Assembly: GCA_028708865.1 (NCBI GenBank)
Contig: JAQVYA010000009.1
Span: 1 to 41,505, forward strand
DNA length: 41,505 nucleotides
Reading direction: 5' to 3'
Origin: Desulfovibrio sp.
GTDB taxonomy: Bacteria; Desulfobacterota; Desulfovibrionia; Desulfovibrionales; Desulfovibrionaceae
Positions 29,988-38,188 of the stretch are shown here, in pieces. Positions within the stretch are counted from its first letter, which is position 1. Each line of letters starts with the position of its first letter. The notes beneath the pieces were generated by a model. It worked only from the letters and a program-made list of their open reading frames with translations, had not been told where the DNA came from and ran no database searches. Made by a program: the position numbers and the translations under genes.

Positions 29988-30199
29988 TTGTCCTCCAGGA
30001 GCCGCTCCACTTCGGCCATCTTGCCCAGGGCCAGGGCCTCGGGAATGAGCACCATGCCGCATCGAGGGCAGGCGGGCAGTTCAACGTTGAAGCTGCTGCC
30101 CAGGTATTCCAGGCTCACGGGCGCGGGTTCCAGCGGTTCATCGCAGGACCGGCAGCGCCAGCCTGCGGCATCGGCTTCCGGGATGCGGATGGTACTCAT
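29984..30199 (-). CDS. Small CxxC-CxxC protein (rubredoxin- or zinc-ribbon-like)
   Basis: This 71-residue protein has two cysteine pairs, CRSC near residue 16 and CPRC near 44. The start is the ATG at 30199, in an ATGA overlap with the upstream gene and behind GGAGG; the reading frame extends further upstream only as noise inside that gene. The pattern fits a zinc ribbon or a rubredoxin-like iron site. I recall it as the DVU_1557 family redox protein. It may be a small electron carrier or scaffold for the neighbouring enzymes. Confidence 0.85.
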   Translation of the reverse strand: MSTIRIPEADAAGWRCRSCDEPLEPAPVSLEYLGSSFNVELPACPRCGMVLIPEALALGKMAEVERLLEDK

Positions 30200-32526
30200 C
30201 GGTCGCCTCCTTTGAGGGTGTCCACCACGCGCATGCGGTGGCTCCAGGCGTTGTGGACTACAAATCCGTTGTTCCGGTCCGGTTCGTATTCCACCCAATA
30301 GGTGACGCTCACGGGCCGGTGCCGGGCAAGACGATGTCCGGATTCGGAAATAAAGCCGCATCCTTGCCCTTTGTCGGAACGTTCAGCGGCCAACAGGGTC
30401 TTTTGTAGGTCCGAGAGCAGGATGCGTCGCTGTTCAAGGCGTTCGGCAACTCCGGGAGCCAGCCGCACCATGACGGATTCGTGCTTTGGCCGGACCGGTG
30501 CAGTTTCCTGCCAGTGGGCGCGCAGGAGTCGTTCCTTGAGTCGGGCCCGGTTTTCACGCCGTTCCGAATAACCGGGGGCCGGTCTTTCCCCTGGAGGAAC
30601 GTCTGCTGGCTCTTGCGGGGGAAAGAGCAGGTCCAGCACATGGGCCGCGGGTTTTCCGGTCCGGGCCAGACGGTCCCTGCACATGGCGCAATAGGTGACG
30701 AAATCTTGATCCATGGAATCGGCCCGGCGCCGGGCCACCTCATCCCCCAGGGCCGGGTCCACCTCGCAGAGCAGGCCGCCATATCCACAGCATTCGGTGA
30801 GCTCCCGCGTGAGTTCCGGTTCTTTGAGGGGAATGCCGAGGCGTTGCAGCAAGTCGCGCACATCGTCGTGCAGGACCTGGTCCTGGCGGGAGCCGCAGGG
30901 GTCATGCACGGCCAGAGGAGCATTGTCCGGCTGGCGGGGAGCTGGCAAATCCATGTCGCCCAGGAGGTTCCAGAATGAGCGGATGCGGGCGTCAGGCAAA
31001 GCTTCCCGCAGGGTTTGCAGACAGGTGGGGCAGGCGGCGGCCACCTCGGGAGAGCCTGTTTCCTTCCAGGCCCGGCGAAGTTCGGTCAGGGTCTGTTCAT
31101 AGCGTTCCACCTGTCCGGCCCAGAGGGCGGGCGCTCCGCAGCAGGCCAGGTGCAGCCCTGTATCCGGCCGTTGGGCCAGCAGCCAGTCGTACACCCGCTC
31201 CACTAGTCCGGGATTTGAGGCCGTGAGCTGGCAGCCCGGGAAAAAAAGCAGCCGGGTTTGCTCGCCGCCCGGGGCAGGGCGCGCCAGTGCGCAATGTTCG
31301 CCATTGGCGAATTCCATGTCCCGCAGAGCAAACTCATGGGCCGAGGGCGGCATTTTGCCCCGTTGAACCATGTCCCGCCGGGCTTCGAGGCAGAGCGCCC
31401 CCATGTCGAAATCACCGGGACAGAGAGCTTCGCACAGGCCGCAGTCCATGCAGGAGTTGATCATGGTGTTGGCCTGGCGGGTACCCATGACAATGGAGGC
31501 GTTGTTGTAGATGCGCCGTGCGTAGACCTTGGGATAGGAGCCGTATTTTTCAAGGTAGGCGCAGTGCTTGACGCATTCCAGGCATTCACAGTGCAGACAC
31601 CGCCCAGCTTCGGCCCGCATGGCGGACGTTTGGCCTTCGAGGTCCAAGGCTTTGTCCAGCGCCACAGGCGGGAGCGGTTCCACTTGGGAAATATTGGTAT
31701 AAAGGCGGCTTGCGTAGGGGCCGTCCTTTTCCCGACCTGCGGTCAGGGAGGCCCCCTGGACAAATCGTTCCATGGAGTTGGCGGCACGGCGGCCCAGACT
31801 GGCCAGCAAAACCGGGGAAGAATTCTGGGCACTTCCCTGAAGATCGGACAGGTTGCCCGAGAAAATCCCAGGTCGGTCCGTGCCCAGGGTCAGGGCGTCG
31901 GCCTGGTCCAGGCCCGCATTGGCCAGGGAGTGGATTTCCGGATCCAGGAACAGGGCATCGTATTCCTGCCGCAAGGAATCCAAAGTGTTTTCGTCCACGG
32001 TGGCGCTGCCGGACATCTCAACGCCCATTTGGCGCAGCCGTTGCAGTTCCTCCTCCAGTGTGTCCCGGGGCAGGGTCGACTCCGGAACTCCGGCCAATGG
32101 TCCCTGGAACGGATCGCCAAAGAGCCGGACGGAAAATCCTTTGCGCGCCAGTTCCCACGCCGCGCTTAATCCCGCCAACCCGGCTCCGAACACGGCCGCG
32201 CTTTTGCCTTTGCGCGGCAGAGGCGGCATGGGCGGTGTGCGCGTGGCCTGGTCGGCGCAGAACCGTTCCAATGCACCGATCTGTACGGCCCCGCCCCGTT
32301 CGGAACGCAGGCAGGCTGCCTGGCAGGGGGCGTCACAAATGCGGGCGAGCACCCGAGGCAGGGGCATGGTCCGGGCCAGCACGGCCCAGGCCTCGTTCCA
32401 GCGGCCTTGCGCCATGTGGCCGCAAAATGCCCGGGCATCCACATGCAGCGGACAGGCGGCCGTACAGCGGGGCGCTTCTTCCTGCACGCATTTGGCTTCC
32501 CACTCGCGTAACGATTGCTGGTCCAT
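30196..32526 (-). CDS. Fusion of GltD-like oxidoreductase, ferredoxin and HdrB/D-like CCG domains
   Basis: This 776-residue protein starts at 32526 after AAGGAG. The N-terminus (CTAACPLHVDARAFCGHM and CDAPCQAACLRSE) is the Cys-rich domain found in GltD-type proteins. A FAD motif (AAVFGAGLAGLSAAWEL) follows near residue 109. Two [4Fe-4S] motifs come next (CLHCECLECVKHC, CMDCGLCEALCP). After them come two CCG domains (LFFPGCQLTAS with HLACCGAPALW; VHDPCGSRQ with TECCGYGGLLC), the type that binds noncubane clusters in heterodisulfide reductase. The C-terminal 80 residues look like a separate small domain. It could move electrons between NAD(P)H or a flavin and a disulfide-type substrate. I recall it as the D. 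vulgaris DVU_1558 type. It heads the accessory operon behind mop. Confidence 0.88.
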   Translation of the reverse strand: MDQQSLREWEAKCVQEEAPRCTAACPLHVDARAFCGHMAQGRWNEAWAVLARTMPLPRVLARICDAPCQAACLRSERGGAVQIGALERFCADQATRTPPMPPLPRKGKSAAVFGAGLAGLSAAWELARKGFSVRLFGDPFQGPLAGVPESTLPRDTLEEELQRLRQMGVEMSGSATVDENTLDSLRQEYDALFLDPEIHSLANAGLDQADALTLGTDRPGIFSGNLSDLQGSAQNSSPVLLASLGRRAANSMERFVQGASLTAGREKDGPYASRLYTNISQVEPLPPVALDKALDLEGQTSAMRAEAGRCLHCECLECVKHCAYLEKYGSYPKVYARRIYNNASIVMGTRQANTMINSCMDCGLCEALCPGDFDMGALCLEARRDMVQRGKMPPSAHEFALRDMEFANGEHCALARPAPGGEQTRLLFFPGCQLTASNPGLVERVYDWLLAQRPDTGLHLACCGAPALWAGQVERYEQTLTELRRAWKETGSPEVAAACPTCLQTLREALPDARIRSFWNLLGDMDLPAPRQPDNAPLAVHDPCGSRQDQVLHDDVRDLLQRLGIPLKEPELTRELTECCGYGGLLCEVDPALGDEVARRRADSMDQDFVTYCAMCRDRLARTGKPAAHVLDLLFPPQEPADVPPGERPAPGYSERRENRARLKERLLRAHWQETAPVRPKHESVMVRLAPGVAERLEQRRILLSDLQKTLLAAERSDKGQGCGFISESGHRLARHRPVSVTYWVEYEPDRNNGFVVHNAWSHRMRVVDTLKGGDR

Positions 32527-32558
32527 GCTCGGCTCCTTGGGCGTTGGGCCCGGGATCG

Positions 32559-32598
32559 AAAAAAAGGCGGCGGTCCGGCGTGTTGCCGAGCCGCCGCC
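32559..32598 (-). terminator. Rho-independent terminator after mop
   Basis: On the minus strand, arms GGCGGCGG and CCGCCGCC (32591-32598 and 32566-32573) plus partial inner pairing are followed by seven Ts (32565-32559). It lies 16 bases past the mop stop and about 30 bases before the next start codon, with no visible promoter in between. The accessory genes are therefore probably expressed by read-through, at lower level than mop. Confidence 0.88.
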
Positions 32599-32614
32599 AG
32601 GATAGGTGTTGAAC

Positions 32615-35338
32615 TTACGCCTTGGCTTTCAGTCCGGCCAGCACCTTGTCGGGCTTGGCGGGCAGTTCGCGGATGCGAACGCTGCAGGCGTTGTAGATGG
32701 CGTTGATCACGGCTGCATGGGGTGCGCTCAGCGGCATTTCTCCGACGCCGGAGGCACCGAACGGACCGTCAGGCCGCGGGGTCTCCACGTAGATGATTTC
32801 CATGTCGTCCGGAATCTGCTTGATGTACGGGAACCCAGCTCCCACCATGGTGGAGTGCTTTTTGATGTCCTCGTAATCCTCGGACAGGGCCAGGCCGATG
32901 CCCTGGGCCACGCCGCCGTAGATCTGTCCGTCCACCACCAGGTAGTTGTTGACCACGCCGATGTCGGTCACGATGGTCATTTTTTCCACAGTGGTTTTGC
33001 CGGTGGCCAGTTCCACGGCCACTTCGGACATGAACACGCCGTACATGTAGCAGCAGAAGGGGTTGCCCTGGCCGTTTTCGTCGCAGTCGTTGGCCGGGGC
33101 GGTCCACTTGCCGTGTACGCGGGTCTCGATGCCTTCGGCCTTCATTTCCTCATAGGTGCGGAAGGAGCCATCGGGCTTTTTCATGGCCGCGATGAGCATT
33201 TCGCAAGCCACGCGTGTGGCCTGTCCCGTAACCACCTGGGAACGGCTGCCGCCGGCCGGGCCGGCGTTGGGCGCGAGGCTGGTGTCGTTCATGACCTGTT
33301 TGATCTGGTCCGGAGTGAGGTTCAGGGGGCGCAGGGCTTCATGCGCCGTGCCCAGGGAGCCCATGTCCGCGCCCTGGCCGTGGTCCTCCCAGCAGGAGTA
33401 GATGGTCACGGTGCCGTCCGGGTTCAACTCGGCGTCCACCTCGGAGGTGTCCGGGCCGTCCAGGCCGGAGCCGTACACGCCGACCGAGATGCCTACGCCG
33501 CGTTTGATTTCGTCCGTGGAATTGGCTTTGGCGCGCTTTTTGGCTTCCTCGTATTTGGGCTTGAGGATGTCCATCATTTCCGGCAGGGAATAGACTTCCG
33601 GATCCTGGCCTGTGGGCGTGGTGGAGCCTTCGCGGTAGACGTTCTTGTAGCGCAGGTCAAAGGGATCCATGCCCAGCTTTTCGGCCAGTTCGTCCATGAG
33701 CACTTCCGAGGGGAATTCGCTCTCGGGAGCGCCGTAGCCGCGGAACGCCGCGCCCCAGCAGTGGTTGGTGCAGACCGTGCGGCCTTGCCCCCGGATGGCC
33801 GGGATGTCGTACCCGGCCCCGATGTACTGGGCGCCGCGCAGAGTCAGCAGATCGCCGAATTCAGAATAGGGGCCGTGGTCCACGGACCAGTCCGTTTCCA
33901 TGCCCAGAATCTTGCCGTCCTTGCTGGCGGCCATGCGCAGCCAGGTGATGAAGGGCGAACGTTTTCCGGTATAGGTCTGCTGCTGGTACCAAGTGTAGTT
34001 CAGGTACACCGGGCGTCCGGTGGCCAGGGTGGCCGCACCCACCAGGGCTTCCATGGTGGGGCTGAACTTGTAGCCAAAGGTGCCGCCCGTGGGGTTTTGC
34101 ACCAGAGCCATGTTTTCCGGCTCCACGCCCAGGCCTGGAGCGATCATGAGCAGGTGCAGGTGCAGTCCGATGGACTTGGAGTGGATGAAGAGTTTGCCGT
34201 TTTCATCCTGGTAGGCGAATCCCACATCCGGCTCAATGGGCATGTGCGGCTGGCGGGTGGTGTAGTAGTTCCCCTCGGCCACCACGTCGGCTTGTTCGAA
34301 GATCGGAGCGGTGTCCGGTCCCTTGGCCACTTTTTGGGTGTAGTAGACGTTGGGCGTTCCTGGGTGGATTTCCATGGCGTCGTCGGCCATGGCCGCGGGA
34401 GCGCTCATGTATTCGGGGAGTTGCTCCAGATCCACCTTGACCTTGGCCGCAGCGGCGTTGGCGTGTTCCTCGGTGTCCGCGCAGACGATGGCGATGGCGT
34501 CGCCGTACTGGAAGACCTTTTCATCGCAGAGAATGGGGCGGTCCCAGCCGTCGCCCAGGTTGGACGGGAAGGTGATCAGGCCGGTGATGCGATTTTTGCC
34601 CTTGATGTCCTTGTGGGTGACCACTTTGTACACGCCGGGCATTTTTTCGGCTTCGGAAGTGTCGATGTTCAGGATTTTGGCATGGGAAACCTCGGCCTGC
34701 ACCAGGGCGCAGCGCAAGGTGCCTTGAGGCAGCCGCAGGCCCATGTCTGCGCCGAAGTCCCAGGTGCCGGTGACCTTGGCAATGGCCGAAGGGCGGGGGT
34801 ACTTGGTGCCCCAGATGCGGCCGTCTTCGGGGATGTCAAAGAGCAGCTCATCCTTGCTCTTTTCTCCGCGCATGACTTCGGCCGCGGCCATGACCGCGTC
34901 CACCAGGGGCTTGTACCCGGTGCAGCGGCAGGCGTTGCGGTGTTTTTGGAACCAGTCGCGCACCTCCTCGCGGGTGGGGCTGGGGTTCTTTTCCAGCAGG
35001 GCGTAGGTGGAAACCAGAAAGCCCGGGGAACAGAAGCCGCACTGGGCCGCACCGTAGGCAATCCAGGCCAGCTGAATGGGGTGCAGATTGTCCGGGGTAC
35101 CGATGCCTTCCAGGGTCAGCAGGCTGGCGCCGTTGTCCACTTTTTTCAGTTTCCGGGTGCAGGAACGCACCAGCTTGCCGTCCATGTACACGGTACAGGC
35201 GCCGCACTGGCCTTGGTTGCAGCCGATCTTGACGCTGGTCAGGCCCAGGTTTTCACGCAGGACATTGGCCAGTGATTGTTCCGGATCGGCCACGACCGTG
35301 CGCGGAACGCCGTTTACATTGAGAGTGCGTTTGATCAT
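32615..35338 (-). CDS. mop: Molybdenum aldehyde oxidoreductase (Mop)
   Basis: This 907-residue protein has the same length as Desulfovibrio gigas Mop. It oxidises aldehydes to carboxylic acids using a molybdopterin cytosine dinucleotide cofactor. The start at 35338 follows AAGGAGG; the longer frame to 35392 has no ribosome site. Domains: plant-type [2Fe-2S] (CNQGQCGACTVYMDGKLVRSC, residues about 40-60), second helical [2Fe-2S] domain (CGFCSPGF about 100, CRCTGYKP about 137), then the two large Mo-binding domains (GGTFGYKFSPTME, FRGYGAPESEF, and GASGVGEMPLSAPH with the catalytic glutamate near 867). It is preceded by a molybdopterin-binding protein gene and followed by a terminator, then by its likely maturation genes. 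Confidence 0.97.
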   Translation of the reverse strand: MIKRTLNVNGVPRTVVADPEQSLANVLRENLGLTSVKIGCNQGQCGACTVYMDGKLVRSCTRKLKKVDNGASLLTLEGIGTPDNLHPIQLAWIAYGAAQCGFCSPGFLVSTYALLEKNPSPTREEVRDWFQKHRNACRCTGYKPLVDAVMAAAEVMRGEKSKDELLFDIPEDGRIWGTKYPRPSAIAKVTGTWDFGADMGLRLPQGTLRCALVQAEVSHAKILNIDTSEAEKMPGVYKVVTHKDIKGKNRITGLITFPSNLGDGWDRPILCDEKVFQYGDAIAIVCADTEEHANAAAAKVKVDLEQLPEYMSAPAAMADDAMEIHPGTPNVYYTQKVAKGPDTAPIFEQADVVAEGNYYTTRQPHMPIEPDVGFAYQDENGKLFIHSKSIGLHLHLLMIAPGLGVEPENMALVQNPTGGTFGYKFSPTMEALVGAATLATGRPVYLNYTWYQQQTYTGKRSPFITWLRMAASKDGKILGMETDWSVDHGPYSEFGDLLTLRGAQYIGAGYDIPAIRGQGRTVCTNHCWGAAFRGYGAPESEFPSEVLMDELAEKLGMDPFDLRYKNVYREGSTTPTGQDPEVYSLPEMMDILKPKYEEAKKRAKANSTDEIKRGVGISVGVYGSGLDGPDTSEVDAELNPDGTVTIYSCWEDHGQGADMGSLGTAHEALRPLNLTPDQIKQVMNDTSLAPNAGPAGGSRSQVVTGQATRVACEMLIAAMKKPDGSFRTYEEMKAEGIETRVHGKWTAPANDCDENGQGNPFCCYMYGVFMSEVAVELATGKTTVEKMTIVTDIGVVNNYLVVDGQIYGGVAQGIGLALSEDYEDIKKHSTMVGAGFPYIKQIPDDMEIIYVETPRPDGPFGASGVGEMPLSAPHAAVINAIYNACSVRIRELPAKPDKVLAGLKAKA

Positions 35339-35410
35339 GGAGTCCTCCTTGTACGCACGTTGACATTGACCATGGACCCCCTCTCGGTCCAAAGCTTGTC
35401 TTTAAAAGAA

Positions 35411-36430
35411 CTATTTTCCGAACGGGCAAATGGGGTAGCGGCAGGTATCGCATCCTGCGCAGAACCCGCCATGTCCCAGTTCCGTAATGTCTTTGCGGGT
35501 AAGCCGTTCCCCGGCGAGCAGACGGGGCACCACGAGGTCGAAGATGCTGGCGCGGTAGTACATGACGCAGCCGGGCAGTCCCACGATGGGGATGTCGCCT
35601 TTGTAGGCCAGCATGAACATGACGCCCGGAAAGGTGGGGGAACCGTAGGTGACCACCTCGGCCCCTGTGGCGCGGATGCTGGCGGGCGTCTGGTCGTCGG
35701 GGTCCACGGACATGCCCCCGGTGACCACCACCATTTCCGCGCCCTGGGCAATGAAGGCTTCAATGGCGTCGCGGGTCATGCCCGGGTCGTCGCTGGTCAG
35801 GCTCTGACCCATGACCGTGCTGCCGAGCCGCTCAAATTTGCGGCGCACCACCGGGCCGAATTTGTCTTCGATCCGGCCATGGTAGACTTCGCTGCCCGTA
35901 GTGACCACGCCGACACGCAGGCGGGCAAAGGGCTTGACCTGCACCACCGGGCCGGACTGAACACAGATGTCTTCCACCTGTTGGATTTTTGTTTCATCCA
36001 CCACCAGCGGCACCACCCGGGTTCCGGCCACGGGGCGGCTGTCGGTAATTTGCTGCCCTGTGTGGAGAGTGGCCAGGGCGATTTCCTCAATGGCGTTGAT
36101 GCGGTTGAGGGCCTGCACATTGACCGTCAGCAGGCCTGGGTCCGCTATGAAGTTGACGCGCCCTTCCACAGGGGGGGAGAGTGTGATTCCTGGACCGGCC
36201 GCGGCCTCGGCAATGCGGACGGCGGCTTCGTCTTCGTGGAGCTGGCCCGGTTCCAGGCTGAGCACATAAATATGCTCCTTGCCGATCTCCAAAAGCGCGG
36301 GAATGTCTTCCTCGCGGACGATGTGCCCTTTGCGGAATGCCGGACCCTTGCATTCCCCGGGGACGATGCGGGTCATGTCGTGACAGAGTACTTTGCCCAC
36401 GGCCTGTTCAACGGGGAGGCTGTTCATCAT
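35411..36430 (-). CDS. Molybdopterin-binding (MoeA/MogA-like) protein
   Basis: This 339-residue protein has a molybdopterin-binding fold in its C-terminal half: RVGVVTTGSEVYHGRI near residue 173, MVVVTGGMSVDPDDQTP near 234 and PIVGLPGCVMYY near 286. The N-terminal half is a MoeA-like linker domain without a clear second catalytic site. The end, CAGCDTCRYPICPF, has four cysteines that could bind zinc or a cluster. It lies 72 bases upstream of mop on the same strand, so it probably serves Mo insertion or cofactor delivery for Mop. The start is the first of two ATGs. Confidence 0.88.
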   Translation of the reverse strand: MMNSLPVEQAVGKVLCHDMTRIVPGECKGPAFRKGHIVREEDIPALLEIGKEHIYVLSLEPGQLHEDEAAVRIAEAAAGPGITLSPPVEGRVNFIADPGLLTVNVQALNRINAIEEIALATLHTGQQITDSRPVAGTRVVPLVVDETKIQQVEDICVQSGPVVQVKPFARLRVGVVTTGSEVYHGRIEDKFGPVVRRKFERLGSTVMGQSLTSDDPGMTRDAIEAFIAQGAEMVVVTGGMSVDPDDQTPASIRATGAEVVTYGSPTFPGVMFMLAYKGDIPIVGLPGCVMYYRASIFDLVVPRLLAGERLTRKDITELGHGGFCAGCDTCRYPICPFGK

Positions 36431-36848
36431 GTGCGTTGCTCCGTGCGCGCGTGAACGTGAAGCTGAGCGGCAGGGCCGCTACGGCATATGAACGCCGGAC
36501 CCGACGCAGCGTGCCCCGGCGTTTTTCCTTAGGATGCAATGACTATGGTGAAACTATGCACAAACGGGCACAATAGGTCAATGGGGGAATTGAAACAATG
36601 GTTTGACACATGAATGGTAGGAAAAATGATATCCAGATATTTTGTCTGGATTACCAAGGGATTGTTTTGGAGTTTGGCTATTCGCCGGACAAGGCGCAGG
36701 AACGCCGTCCCTGAGTGTGGTGGAAGCTGCTTTTCGGATATAACATATTGTTTTTATTCAATAAAGTAACAATATGGACGATGCGAATTCCGGGAGGCAT
36801 CCTCTGGAAGGAAACCTTTGTCGGGCGGATCGGTCCGGTGCAGACGGG
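36431..36848. promoter_or_regulatory. AT-rich intergenic region with three palindromes
   Basis: No gene is seen. The region separates the modCBA end from the molybdopterin protein - mop operon. It holds three inverted repeats. AACGCCGG / CCGGCGTT at 36491-36523 lies in the leader of the mop operon (and would be followed by five Ts on the plus strand). ATCCAGA-N7-TCTGGAT is at 36631-36651. A long AT-rich one lies at 36744-36776 (CATATTGTT / AACAATATG, with inner TTTATT / AATAAA). The last may end modCBA transcription or bind a regulator. A small hairpin at 36466-36480 (AGCGG / CCGCT) lies nearest the start codon. Confidence 0.5.
36553..36581 (-). promoter_or_regulatory. Candidate sigma-70 promoter of the mop operon
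   Basis: On the minus strand TTGACC (36581-36576) and CATAGT (36558-36553) are 17 bases apart. Transcription would begin near 36546, giving a leader of about 115 bases that includes the hairpins at 36491-36523 and 36466-36480. Such a structured leader could act in attenuation. I did not recognise a molybdenum-cofactor riboswitch in it. Confidence 0.5.
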
Positions 36849-37532
36849 TCAGGCCGGACTGCCGCTGGTTTCCCCCAGGCAGGGGGCGTACTGGCGTTCC
36901 AGCCAGTCCGGAGTGATGCAGCCGTTGACCACGGGCATGATGGCGTCGCCAAGGAAGCGGGCTTCCGTCAGGTCGTGAGTTACATGGATCACGGGGATAT
37001 CCAACGAAGTTTTGAGTTCCTTGAGCTCGCGGCGCAACGTCTCCCGCGTGGCTGCATCCAGGGCGGAAAATGGTTCGTCCAGAAGCAGGAGCGAGGGGTT
37101 GCGTGCCAGGGCCTGGCAAAACGCGGCCCGCTGGCGTTCTCCACCGGAAATGGCCGAGGGTTTGCGGTCCTGGAGATGGCGGATGCCGAAAAGCCGCAAC
37201 AATTCATCGACCCGGTGATCATCCTCGGCGGCAAAGGCCACATTGCGGCGTACAGAGAGGTGTGGGAAAAGACAATAATCCTGGAAGACCAGACCCAGGC
37301 CGCGTTTTCGCGGGGATACAAACACGCGGCGGCCCGTGTCCACCCAGGTCGTTTCTCCCAGCCGGATGAAGCCTTGATCCGGCCGTTCCAGGCCGGCCAG
37401 CAGCCGGACCAGGGTGGTTTTGCCCGCTCCGGAGGGGCCGACGATGGCGGTGAGCTTTCCCGGGGCGCAGCGCAATTCCACGTTCAGTTCGAAGTGGGGC
37501 AGGCGTTTGCGGATGGCGGCGTGCAGGCTCAT
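36849..37532 (-). CDS. modC: Molybdate/tungstate ABC transporter ATP-binding protein, no TOBE domain
   Basis: This 227-residue ATPase has Walker A GPSGAGKTTL near residue 33, Q-loop GLVFQDYCLF, signature ISGGERQRAAF near 127 and Walker B SLLLLDEPFSALD with HVTHD. Full-length ModC proteins are near 350 residues because of a C-terminal TOBE domain that senses oxyanion; it is absent here. The TOBE domains of this locus are in the neighbouring TunR-type regulator instead. Its ATG overlaps the modB stop (ATGA). Confidence 0.9.
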   Translation of the reverse strand: MSLHAAIRKRLPHFELNVELRCAPGKLTAIVGPSGAGKTTLVRLLAGLERPDQGFIRLGETTWVDTGRRVFVSPRKRGLGLVFQDYCLFPHLSVRRNVAFAAEDDHRVDELLRLFGIRHLQDRKPSAISGGERQRAAFCQALARNPSLLLLDEPFSALDAATRETLRRELKELKTSLDIPVIHVTHDLTEARFLGDAIMPVVNGCITPDWLERQYAPCLGETSGSPA

Positions 37533-38185
37533 GCGTTTCTCTGGTTGATGCGGTTGATGATCAGCAGTACGGCGAAGCTCACGGGCACGAGCAACGCGGA
37601 CATGCGGAACGCGTCGTCATAGCGCAGGGCTTCCACGGCTTCGAAGATGGCGATGGAGGCCACTTTGGTTTCACCGGGAATGGAGCCTCCCACCATGAGG
37701 ATGACGCCGAACTCGCCCAGGCTGTGGGCAAAGACCAGAATGGACGCCGCGGCCAGTCCGCCCAGGCAGTTGGGCAGAACCACGCGGAAAAAGGCGGCAG
37801 TGCGCGAGAGGCCGAGGATGGCCGCGCTTTCCAGCAGGCGGGAGTCCAGCTTCTCAAAAGAGGCGCGCATGGGCTGGACCGCAAAAGGCAGGTTGAAGAT
37901 CAGAGAGGCGAGAACCACGGCAGAAAAACTGAAGACCAGCCGCTGGCCGAAAAAATCTTCCCAGACGCCGCCGAGAAAGGCGTTGGGACCGAAGCAGACC
38001 AGTAGGCCGAAACCGAGCACCGTGGGCGGGAGCACCATGGGCAAGGTAACGAATGCATCCAGCAGGCTTTTCCCGGGGAACCGGAAAAAGGCGAGCACAT
38101 AGGCGAGGGGCGCTGCCGCCACCGGGATGAGCACGGTGGTCAGCAGCGCCAATTTGGCCGAAAGGAGCAGAGGACTCCAATCCAT
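37529..38185 (-). CDS. modB: Molybdate/tungstate ABC transporter permease
   Basis: This 218-residue permease has about five to six membrane helices. The EAA loop that contacts the ATPase is visible as ESAAILGLSRTAAFFRVVLP near residue 122. The block LPMVLPPTVLGFGLLV near 48 is typical of ModB. It begins three bases after the modA stop and overlaps modC by four bases. Confidence 0.93.
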   Translation of the reverse strand: MDWSPLLLSAKLALLTTVLIPVAAAPLAYVLAFFRFPGKSLLDAFVTLPMVLPPTVLGFGLLVCFGPNAFLGGVWEDFFGQRLVFSFSAVVLASLIFNLPFAVQPMRASFEKLDSRLLESAAILGLSRTAAFFRVVLPNCLGGLAAASILVFAHSLGEFGVILMVGGSIPGETKVASIAIFEAVEALRYDDAFRMSALLVPVSFAVLLIINRINQRNA

Positions 38186-38188
38186 GAT

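Noticed and set aside
36430-36546. Molybdenum-cofactor riboswitch in the mop operon leader.
   Set aside because: The leader has hairpins, but I could not match them to the Moco motif, and at about 115 bases it is short for one. A covariance-model search would settle it.
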